DNA of 64,000 nt. Origin: Corythucha ciliata (Eukaryota; Arthropoda; Insecta; Hemiptera; Tingidae). Under the pieces are notes generated by a model that had not been told where the DNA came from, ran no database searches, and saw only the letters and a list, made by a program, of their open reading frames with translations. The stretch is taken from positions 22,053,253 to 22,117,252 of the forward strand of contig CM075939.1 of the NCBI GenBank assembly GCA_038030265.1, in the 5' to 3' direction. The position numbers were made by a program, and so were the translations under genes. Each line of letters starts with the position of its first letter. The first letter of the stretch is position 1. Positions 48,601 through 60,600 of the stretch are shown one piece after another.

Positions 48601-51600
48601 GGGCCAGCCTCGGTTTAATTTTTCTTTCGTCCCTGAAAAAATCGCTTTGTTTCCTAGGTTTATAATATTGTCAGTTAATTATTTTAAAATTACAGGTGTG
48701 GAGAGAAAGACAATCTAGAAAGCACTCTCAAAAAGATTATGCTTACCAAAGATCTCACACATAAGGACCATAAAGGGCAGGGTCTTAAAGTGACTTTAAG
48801 AATGCTTCATGGTGACCTGAAGCAGGTTCGTGAAGAGAATCCACATGTCGTTCACGGACACGTCTCTGTCGCTAGGAAAATGGGCTTTCCAGAAGTGATT
48901 CTCCCTGGGGACGTGCGTAATGATTTGTATCTGACGCTTGTCTCGGGTGAGTTTTCCAAAGGCTCCAAGTCAACTGATAAAAACGTTCAAGTTACTGCCA
49001 CAGTGTGTAATGAAAAAGGACAACAGCTCCAGGTGGTGATTTTAACTTTTTTTTTTTTTTCTGATCGGCTTGTATAAAATTGAATCTCTTTGTTTCTCTT
49101 CTAGGGAGTGATACAGAATGGCGTAGAAGAGAATGAGTATCGCTCTGTTATTTACTATCACGAAGACCGGCCTCGATGGGTGGAGACTTTGAAAGTAGCC
49201 GTACCTATTGAAGAATTTAAAGTTAGTCACTTGAAATTCACGTTTAAGCACAGGTCTGATCTCCCCCTTTTTCCTTATTATAATTTGGTGAAAATCAATA
49301 ATGATTAAATAACATCAAAGATCTTCGAATGAAACCAAAGATAAGAATGAAAAACCATTCGCCATGTCTTTCGTGAAATTAATGCAAACGAATGGAACTA
49401 CGCTGCCTGACACCACGCACGAACTTCTTGTATATAAGGTGGTAAATCCGTGAATTATCGCTTGACAGCGATTATTACACTTGTCATCAATTCTTCCAGG
49501 TTGACCATAAAAAATGGGACCCCTCTGATACTAGTTACCTTAGTCTTCCGTCTACTCGATCTCAACTTGAAGACGGAACAAAACCATCAACTAACGGTCT
49601 CAGTTTAACGAATAAAGACTCATTCGTTATTCACACCAACGTCTGCTCAACTAAATTAACACAAAACAGTTGAGTATTATTCAAGACAAAAAACCAGACA
49701 AAAACTTAATGTATATTTTTTTAGTTGATTTACTAAGTTTATTAAATTGGGCGAATCAACCGGACAGCGTAAGGGACAGTTTGAAAGCGCTTGGGAAAGT
49801 CGGCGGGGAGGAAGTTGTGAAATTTTTACAGGATGTCCTCGACGCCCTTTTTAACATTCTTCAAGCGTCTGACTCTGAAATCGATGAAAAAATGGTTTTC
49901 GAGTGCTTGGTACATATAAATTTAAAAAATTATAAATGCTCAATGTTTTACTCAAGTTGTATTTAACATTTCAGCTGTACATTATCGGGCTTGTATCCGA
50001 TAGGAAATACCAGCATTTTCAACCGGTCCTCGAGCTGTACATTAATGAGAGTTTTTGTGCAACTTTAGCTTACAGGCAAGATCCTCCCTTCCCCTTCAAC
50101 AAGAGAATTAATTAATTTTCACGGCAATGTTTTTAACAGCAAGCTCATTGTGCTCTTGAAAGATTTTATCGAAAAAGCTGAGTCTCCGGACAGGCATGAA
50201 CGAGAGATTTTAATGAAAACAATGAAGTCCCTATTTTACATAGTTAAATTTATTGTCCGGTCTCGTCAATTATACTCAGAGTAAATTCGGTGTATTAGCG
50301 TTCGTTTTATACAACTGATGATTTATTTCTGACTTCGTTTTAGCTTAAATGAGGGAAAAGACGAAGAAGAATTCACTGGCTCAGTTACCGCTGTCCTCCA
50401 ATCACTCTCGGCCCTCATGTGTTTCAACTCGGACTCAACACTCCTTATTCAAGGAGCCTGTTTAAAATATCTACCGTCTGTGATAACCGACCTCATCACC
50501 GTTTACAATCCTATAGTCTTAAGGTAAGCCGATATCAATGCTGAAAACTCCCGTCACTCATTACTCCTGTTGTGGCCCTTTAAACACGCAGTGAAATGCT
50601 CGTTGAGCTTATCGATTCGATGCCGCCTCAAAGATTAACCAAACAGAAAATGATGACCCTTTCCGACATCGTTCACTCCCCCTTGTTTTCCATGCCTGAA
50701 TGTCGTCGCAAAATCCTTCCTGACATATTACTTCACGTCCGTGATCTACTTGAAGCCAAAGACGAGGTACTTCTATAAAATGCATGTTTATTGTTTTTTA
50801 GATTTACTTTCATGTGCTATTTTCGTTCTTGGGATTTTACAAAAGCATAAAAAACATGCACATTTTAACTTAAGTTTAAAATAAGGTAAGTTCACTTGCA
50901 TGTTATGTGTTTTATTTCTACTTACCTACATGTTTTTGTGTGTTTTAAAATTTTGTGATCGTTGTATGTTTTTAATTTACAAAAGCGAAGTCATCTGAAG
51001 CACTCGCCTTGCGCCTCCACCAAATTTGTCTTTGGCCATTACCTTCGCACTTTTAAGTTTAATTCCTTATTAATGAGTAAGCCCTTTTGATATAAAATAA
51101 TTTCCTCGTTCATTTTACGTGAGGCAGCTGAGTAATAGCATGGGCGGCAAAAATAGTTTAAACCAATAATACAAAACTGGGTACGCTTTATATAGGCTGC
51201 ATACATCCCACAATATTATTCCTCTTCGTCCCATTTGTGGCAAGAAGCATTTGGAAAATTACTTTGAGGCTGAAAGTTTTGGATCGTTCTCAATTTTTCC
51301 AAGTTGTACTGTTGGATGTGTTACAAAACCATTGATAACCTGTTGATGACTTGAATTAAAGCTATTATTTATTTATAGTTAGGCTATACTAGGACTTTCA
51401 ACAACATGAACACCCTCTCTTTACACGACGCCGAATTCTGGCAGCAGTAATCATGAGAGAAAGATAAAGCTATAAAGCAGTAGGTACTTCCATATTGCCC
51501 CCACCGACTTTTATACCGTTCCTAGTTCAACTATCAGCTTTCAAAACATGTTAACGTGGATAACGTTTTACCCGAGGTGTATGATTCGATGAAATGCAAA

Positions 51601-54600
51601 AAGAACCTCGGAGAGCTTGCGCGCTGCCTTCTAGGCTGCCAACTGAGGTAAAGGAGGAGGCTCTGTACTTCTCATCTGTGGTGTGGAGTGGAGAAAAGTG
51701 AGCAAATACGCAAAGCGTTTTCCACGTCTACGAGGTCCGTGGACCTGCTACGATTTTTTTTTTTTTTTTTTCTTCTTCTTCCTTATCTATTGTGCGACTG
51801 TAAAGAGTGTGTCCCGGGTTACCCGAGACAATCTTGTATTGACTATTGTATGTCTTGCGTCCTGGGCAAGGTCATCCCGAGTTCTGTTCTGTTCTCGAAG
51901 CATAATAACGTTCGGAAAAATTAGGTTTTGTAGCAGCCGTGGAATGGGTATTTCCTAGAGACAAATCCATGAAATTCTGTTTCGAAAGAGCCAAATCTGT
52001 GTTCTGTTGTGAAAGACCCAAACATGCAAAAATACGAAGGGCATCCATTACAACATCCATCCCTCGCTGGCCCTTAGTAGCCTGCGGACTGCCAGAATCG
52101 CCCGAAGCACGTGAAATTATATTTTTACTTCCATTTAAAGAGCGAAACCAGTAAAGTTGGTCTTAGTAAGAACAAAATCCCTCAACCCCCTCCTCCTCTC
52201 AAACTCGTATTTAGGTTTTGTGTGACTGAAGAAAGCGCGGATCCAGGATTTTTTTGGCAAAGGAAGAGGATTTCATTAAGAGATGCAAGAAAACCCTTTA
52301 TTTATGTATAGTAGTCGACAATAACTTCGACCAAGGAGGCGAATATTATCCCCCCCCCCTCCACCAGTGCCGGCTTTAGACACGAGTCTTTCACCAGCGC
52401 CCCATGAAGTCACTGTTCAGAATAAAGCCGCGATATGGCGAAATTAGCGGTTTTCCTACACTTCAGCGATTTTTCTCAGATTCATGAGTGAATTAGCTAT
52501 TTGTCTCCCTTTTAGCTGTAAATAAGCGGTTTGTCTCTATTTTAGCCGCAAATTTGCGAATTTTCTTAATTTTTGCATCGAATTGGCGATTTTTCCCAAT
52601 GTTTGCTGTAAATTAGCGCTATTGGTCACAAAATTGCCTCCGGAAACCGCGGCTGAATTTTCTCAATTTTCTGTGAATTAGCAAATTTTCTCAAATTAAC
52701 CCCTCAATTAGCCATTTTTTACGATTCCAACCGCAAATTAGCGTTTTTCCTCATTGTAGCCGCTAATTATAGATTTGTCCACGTTTTCAGCCGCGTTTAG
52801 AGTTTTGGCCACCTAACGTTAATTTTGCTGTGAATAAGCGATTTTTCTCAATTTCATCGAATAATAGAGCTTAGATGACCCTATCTACGGACATTTAAGG
52901 GATTACTTCCCTCCTCAACGCACCACCTTAGTCACAACTGTGAATTCGAGGGAGCGGGGAGGCTGAAAATAAAGAATTTAATCAAATTAAATAAATACTT
53001 AGGGTGCGTTCATAGTGAATCACCTTCACTGCGATACCTCGATGAGCGATGCCCCGATGAAACATCGATGAAGAACAAACATGAATAATTGTATGGGACT
53101 GTTCATAGTGAAGCACCCTCACTGCGATGTGATCTTCGATACTCGCTACTATCATCGATGATTTGAACCATATGGTTCCTCGACCCCCCTCCCGTCCGTT
53201 GCCTTTTTTTTTCTTTTCAAAATCTTTCAAAGTTCACCTTCACACAATTTACGTAAGTCACGCACACCTGTTTCCTTCAAGCTTTAACCCTTATTTTGAA
53301 AAAAAAAAAAAAAAAAGCAAAGGGGGTCGAGGAACCATATGGTTCAAATCATCGATGATAGTAGCGAGGTATCGAAGATCACATCGCAGTGAGGGTGCTT
53401 CACTATGAACAGTCCTATACAATTATTGATGTTTGTTCTTCATCGATGTTTCATCGGGGCATCGCTCATCGAGGTATCGCAGTGAAGGTGATTCACTAAG
53501 AACGCACCCTTACTCTTCTTTACTTTGTTTTGAGTTCCGAGAATAGGAACAAATGACGTATGAAATGCACTGACCCGTTAGGTGCAGTTTGAGTTCCGAG
53601 AGGGGATTTCTCCTGGGTGGATTCGCTCTTTGCTCGGACTCCCGGGGGGGTGCTCAGATGGCAGAGCACCTGGCGCGAAACTAGGAGGTCGTGGGTTCGA
53701 AGCCCACCTCGGGAGCAATTTTTTCTCGGAACTCAAAACAAGTAAAGACGAGTAAGTATTTAATTTAAAGATTAATTTCTTTTATTTTCAGCCTTCCCAC
53801 TCCATCGAATTCACAGTTGTGACTAGGGTGGTGCGGTGAGGAGGGGAGTAATCCCTTAAATGTCCGTAGATAGGGTCATCTAAGCACTATTATTCAAGTA
53901 ATTGTCGGACACATTAGGAAAAAATGACGTCAATTTCATCCATAAATTAGCACTTTTTCTTAATTTTAGCTGCGAATTATCGATTTTTTTCTATTAAAGT
54001 ATGAATTAGCGAGTTTTCTCATTTTAAGGCTTGAACTTGCCTTCAGAAGCCGAAAATTGTCGTTTCCATACTTATAGCCTCTATTTCGCGCTTTTTTAAA
54101 GTATACTTTAAAGCTGTAAGGAAACTTTAGCCGCGAAATAGCTGAGATGCCGCTTTATGGCTAAAATGAAGAAAAAAACGCCAATTTGATGTTCTTTGGT
54201 AAAATTGAGACGTACCCCGCTTTTTGCTCTTTTGTAAGCGCAGAAAGGCAAAAAAAGAAAGAAAAAACGATAAAAAAACAAAACAAAACAGAAAAACGCT
54301 AATTTGGGGCTAAAATGAAGAATAAAATGGCAAAGTCGCAACTGAAATTGCAAGAAATGCAAAAAGATACAAGAGAGAAAAGCCACTAATTTGCAGCTCA
54401 CATTGCGAAAAACCCCGATTAAGTACCTGTACAAAAAAACGTTAATTCGCTGATAAAATTGGAAAAAATCGCCGAATTCACGCCTACAATGAGAAATACC
54501 CTAATTCACGGATAATATTTAGTAAAACGCTGATTCGCGGGTAAAATGTAGGAAAACAGTAATCCGTGGCTTCTGGAAGGCAATTTCGGAAAAAACGCTA

Positions 54601-57600
54601 ATCCATAAATAGCTAAAAATAGAAAAAAAATATAATAGTTCATACGCCGCTAATTTGTGGTCAATATTATCAATTAACCCGGGTGCAATTAAGAAAAACG
54701 CTACTTTGCAGCTCAAAGTGAAAAAAAGTTCTAGATTCACTGCTGAAAAGGTAAAAAATCGCTAATTTGCAGCAAAAGTTGAGGAAAAGGAGGAAGGGTA
54801 TTAAAAAAAGGCAAATGCAGTGGGATAGGGGAAATGTCCAGTAAATATCGGTCGCCGACCGGTTCGCGGTCGGCGAAACAATAGTTCCGTTCCATTGTTT
54901 CGCGAATGCTACACTTTTGAAGAAAATCATCTGGTTTCATTCAATTTTTCTGAATAAGTCAATGAAATCACATGGATTTCTACACTAGTGTAGCACTAGC
55001 AAAACTCAAGGTCTCTTATTCAGCTCTATGTAACCATCTAGAGTTCAACAAACGAGCGACCACCCGATCATGAAGCTTACTAACCGATCGACGTGAAAGG
55101 ACAGTTTTTCTCGTAAAAACCACAAATGGGCACGGATCCATCACTTTAACCTCAAAACCTGTGAGTTTGGACGAAGGGGAGATAATTCTGCAATAACCTC
55201 CCCCACCCCATAGATACGCCTATGGGCAGCCCTTGACCGGGTGGGCAGCTTTACAGGAAAAAATGCCAGATGCCCCCCGTCGCCTATTGCCGGCAACAGG
55301 TGAAACGAATTACTTAAATAAGGCAATCCCGCAAAACTAGGTTTTCAGCAGCAAGAATCCGCAAAATTGTTATTCTTATCGAGCCGAACCCGCAATTTTT
55401 TTTTAGCGATTATAACCAGCAAAAATGTTTTTTTAGTTACCAAAACTTCGAAACTGGGTTTTTAGAGAGCGTTAATCGGAGAAAATGGTTTGTTAAGCGA
55501 TTCTGGGCTGCCAGGGTGTTCATGAACACTACTATGGCTACATGGCTAAGAAATTGAGAAAAATGTCTAATTCATGAAATAATGAATTAAGTCAGATACA
55601 AATCATTACGCAAGTCCCCAGGGAGAATCACTTCTGGAAAGCCCATTTTCCTAGCGACAGAGACGTGTCCGTGAACGACATGTGGATTCTCTTCACGAAC
55701 CTGCTTCAGGTCACCATGAAGCATTCTTAAAGTCACTTTAAGACCCTGCCCTTTATGGTCCTTATGTGTGAGATCTTTGGTAAGCATAATCTTTTTGAGA
55801 GTGCTTTCTAGATTGGCTTTCTCTCCACACCTGTAATTTTAAAATAATTAACTGACAATATTATAATGAATGGATGGGGGAGGGGGAATGATCTGACACA
55901 TAATTTGTTGTCTTTATTTGTTGAAATTACTAATTAAATAATAAATAGTACATTATAATTAATTTAAAAAAAAAAACATGGGTTCGAAGGACATACAAAT
56001 TGAGCTGTTGGGTGCATTTTTTGTAGCCTCAATACTATTTGTGTGGACAAGACAATGCTTACTGGCCGGTCGTGTGCTGTCTAATATGCTCAACAATTTT
56101 ACTTTTTCTGGAGCTCTTGTGCTCACAGAATGGACAGTTGAAGGGTTTCTTGCCGGTGTGTGTTCGGATATGCACAACTAGGTCACTTTTTCTGGCGCAC
56201 TTGTACTCGCAGTGTGGGCAACTGTACGGTTTCTCGACGGAGGCGTGCGTTAGAAGAAGGTCGTTAAGTTCGCTCTCTTTGTCGTCATCCAAGTTTGTGC
56301 AGTCAGAAACCTTAATTCCCCCTCCCCTCGGTAAACCGTTTTTTTTCAATGAAGCTAATTGGATACATTTAAAACAACAAGACAATAAATTCAGACACCT
56401 TAAAAAATGTGTAGTGGCCGGCTCCCATACAACAGAACAGCGAGCCGATTTGTGGGGATATGCTATAACGGGCTTTCCGCCCTCTCCACGACTATGAAAG
56501 CCGAGTAGGCAAAAAAATGTGGTCTATATTTTCGCGAAATTGCAAGTATCGGGTCAAAATACTTGTGAAATTGGTAGTATTTTGTCTTTATTATAGCGAA
56601 AATGCAAGTTATTAATTACCAAGCTTCCCTACGGAAACATGAAAGTGAAAATGGAAAAATTGCTAATAATTCACTGCTTAAATTGATAAAAAACGCTAAT
56701 TCACGGCTAAAATTGAGATAATATCGGTAACACGTGGCTACAAAAAACGTTTATTCGCGGCTAAAATTGAGAAAACACAAACTGGCGGTTTCTGGAAGTA
56801 TTTTCGTGGCTAAAATTGTTCGGTGTTGGTCCAACACTGATTTTAGCCGACTCATTTGTGCAACATTTGCTAATTTGTTCACAGCTAATTTCCTCAATCC
56901 CCACTTTTAGTAGCTGTTGACTGTGACCCTTCTCTTCATGTTTTTTTGTTTTTGTTATTTCAATTTCCTCTGTGCTTGGGCCAATTAATTCAGCTTTACG
57001 TGTTTTGTTCAATCTGTGTGTGCATATTCATTATCACTCTATTGATACGAAAACCGTGCCCGATCGCAGCCCAGGGTTGTTCTCATCTGCAAGGTACGGA
57101 ATTTTCGTGCGTCGTGATGACATTTATATTGAGGGATGTTTAATTAATGCATGAAAATGCCAGCTTTACCAACAATTAAAAAACATTTTACATTAAAAAT
57201 TAAAATCGAGCATTGTTTAATCACGGCATCTTAAAACAGAAAAGAGTGTAACTTCTGCCTCTACTTCTTTTTTTCGTTTCTTCTTTTTTTTATTGTGATT
57301 TTTAAAGGAATTTAGGATCAAAACTAAGTCTGTAGCCAAAGTGGCCAAAGTCTTGGGGGAGTCTGAGGCGAGGCTTCAGGATCTTCAAGATGTCAGCATT
57401 TCTCAGGTATTAACATCGGTAAAAAAAAAGTGTGTATTTCTTTTCATTTGTTTGTTGGATGGTTGTAAGGTGTGTAAAATAAGATTATAATTACGTGTAA
57501 ATCTTGATTGTCGAATCTATTTATTCCCGAAAGGCGATGTTCTCATCAATGCGTTGAAGATTTTTTTTTTTTTTTTCGAATTACGGGGAAAATGGATTAT

Positions 57601-60600
57601 TCTCCAGCCAGCTATGATCACTCAGTGGCTGATTTTGCTACAGAGCGACCAGTCTTTAAATGATTGAAAATTTCCCTGTGCTTACTGCTTGATCCCCCTT
57701 TTTAAAAGGGACTTGCCGGGAAAGCACAGCACGATTTTCATGCAGTATTGAGTGAACATAGCTCTGTTAAAATGCGTTGCGAACAATTAATTTTCCCCGA
57801 TGGCTAAAAAACAACGAGTATCCTGGGCCCACAAATTTGTTGTGTGGATTGTGTTTTTGATGATAGAAATTTGGTTTTTAGGTGGAACTGTGCGTCAATA
57901 TTCTGAGTGACATAATGGAATTATTGTTTCGAGATACAATTAGTAGTACTGTGCACGATCTATCGGTGACCATGTACACCGTTTTAAGAACTGTCATTCA
58001 GACTACAATAGCAATGGACCGAGAGGGTTCCCTTGTGGTATGTCGTGGAGGGGGGGAGATGAAAATTGGGTCGAGTAAGCGTTTTATTGTAAAAACATGT
58101 ATTTCTTAGGGTGGTTTGGTGTCGATTATGTTGGCCGTATTACGACAAATGGGTCTCCAACACTTCGAGGAGTACATAAAACGATTTCCTACAAACACTG
58201 ATTTATTGGATTTTTTGATGGAGATACTTCTCGTGTTCAAAGACCTTGTCACTCGGCCAGTTTTCCCTTCCGATTGGTTCGAAATGGTTATGCTTCAAAG
58301 CAGGTATTCATTCCTGTCCCTGTGTCGTTTATTCTCAAAATCAATTATACATATTTGCATTTCCTCAGCATAATACTGAAATCACTGAGATTTTTTTCGC
58401 ACACCATCAGAGATTACTTTTCACAAAATTTTGAACATCAAGCCTGGAACAATTTCTTCCACTGCGCAATAGCTTTCCTCACGCAACCCGCTCTTCAACT
58501 AGAAACGTTCTCTCCGGCTAAACGACGGCGAACGATCGCCCGGTACAAAGATATGCGTATGGAGACCGGGTTTGAAATCAGGAGCATGTGGTTTAATTTA
58601 GGTTTGCCCAGTTGTAACTCAGGGGGTCGCCAGTTTTGGTTTTTTATATCATTTCTCCTCTTCTTAGGACAACATAAAAAACAGTTCATTCCTGGGCTGG
58701 TCGGTCCCTTCCTTGAGATGACTCTCATCCCGGAGGTGGAGCTGAGGAAGGCGACGCTTCCCATTTTCTTTGATATGATGCAGTGCGAGTTTTACTCACA
58801 AAAAGAACAAGGGAATGACTCGCGACGTGATTCGACTCATATCAAAGCAAATTTTAACGAGGTTTGTTGTTTATAACTTGTTGTTGGCGGTTACCATCAA
58901 TTTGTTGTTTTTCTTATAGTTCGAAAATGAAATGATATCCAAACTGGACAATTTGGTTGAAGCTGGTAAGGGTGATGTACTGTACAAAGATTTGTTTTAT
59001 TCAACCGTTAGTAGCCTGTGTGAAAACCACGCCACTCTGAAGGATCTTGTAAGTTTATCAATGCGCAGATTTTGGAGACGGAATTCTGGATTCAAATATT
59101 TTCAGGGATTAAAGTTCGTTAAGACTGTCGCTCGACTAATGGAACGTCTCCTTGAGTACAGGTGCATCATTCACGATGAAAACAAAGAGAATCGAATGAG
59201 TTGTACTGTTAATCTTCTGGTAAATTCCTTCTTGCGCTTCTAGCTCTCCTGCTCAACTTGTTTAAATCAAATTTTCTTGCAGGATTTTTACTCCGAAATC
59301 AACCGGAAAGAAATGTACGTCCGGTATTTGAACAAATTAACTGATTTGCATTTAGAATGTGATAACTATACGGAAGCCGCCTACACGCTCAAACTCTACA
59401 GTAAACTTCTGAGTTGGTCGGAAGCTCCCTTACCATCGTATTTACGGGGAGGTCGTTATTCACATTGTACGACTCATCGTCAACTAAAAGAGGCTCTTTA
59501 CCAGAATATTATTCACTATTTTGACCTTGGAAAGGTTGAATTATCATTATTTTCTTAATCACGGAGATTCGATGGATTTTTAAAATTTGTATTCTGTTTA
59601 TAGATGTGGGAATGCGCGGTTGAGGCCTGTAAGGAACTGGCCCAACAATACGAAGAGCACACGTATGATTTGAAATGCCTCAGCTCTCTGCTGAGAGACA
59701 TGGCTCAATTTTACGACAACATCACAATGAAACTGAGGCCGAAACCCGAATACTTCAGGGTGGCCTACTACGGACGAGGATTTCCTCCGTTTCTTCAAAA
59801 TAAAGTCTTCATCTACCGGGGAAAAGAGTACGAGCGTCTCATTGAGTTCCAGTCACGAACTCTTAATCAGCTCCCTAAAGCGGAACTGATGAATACACTT
59901 ACGACACCAGGAGAAGAAATCACCGAGTCAAACGGGCAGTGTATGTAGTTTTTAAATCATTCCCTTGAACGTTTTTTAACTATAAAAAAATTGTTTTAGA
60001 CGTCCAAATTAACAAGGTTGAACCTATAAAAGACGAAAAGAAACAAAGGCATTCACCTAGTCAGCATGTTTATTCTCAAATATCAAAATACCACAAGTGA
60101 GTTTTCCCCCGCTGTCCCCCTCGTGTACGTGCAACCTAAAAAATACTCAAATGTTTAGAGTGAACAACGTGCAAAAATTCCGTTTTTCACGGCCGTACCA
60201 CAAGCGAGACTCGACCATTTCAACTACCAGCGTGGTTAGCTCGGCTTCGCTCAACAGTTCAACTCAAGTGGAACAGCAATTGGACAACAACAACGAATTT
60301 GCCACGCTCTGGCTTGAACGAAGCATCATGGTGACGTCGTATCCACTGCCGGGAATCCTTCGTTGGTTTCCAGTTACATCGACTCAAGTGTATAAAGTGT
60401 CTCCACTGGCGAACGCTATTGAAACTATGCAAGCTGCCAACGAGTGAGTCACTATTATCCACTATTCAGTAAAGCGATATTAGTCTGAGGGCGTCAAAGA
60501 CGAAAGCGGCTCAAACGCCATGCTCAAGAGAGTATCGGACGTCGGAGTATCGGAGAGAGTGGTCGGACTCGCAATGCCTAAACTGCCGATTTCCGTGCGC

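Larger units (their letters stand above)
52858..53896. mobile_element. large foldback element (outer palindrome) with a tRNA-like loop
   Basis: The left arm (52858-53003 continuing at 53510-53541) is the reverse complement of the right arm (about 53727-53896): GAATAATAG...TTAGATGACCCTATCTACGG pairs with CCGTAGATAGGGTCATCTAA...CTATTATTC. The loop holds a tRNA-like sequence. The left arm is interrupted by a second foldback element. Confidence 0.85.
50767..57881 (+). other. DOCK intron 16, 7.1 kb
   Basis: This intron lies between exons 16 and 17, whose products are contiguous in DOCK1. It contains unassigned AT-rich DNA (50767-52430), two arrays of ~28-base units (52430-52860 and 53930-54790), the nested palindromes (52858-53896), the inverted exon-8 copy (55591-55866), a minus-strand zinc-finger fragment (56059-56385) and the possible cassette exon (57308-57406). 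Confidence 0.85.
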
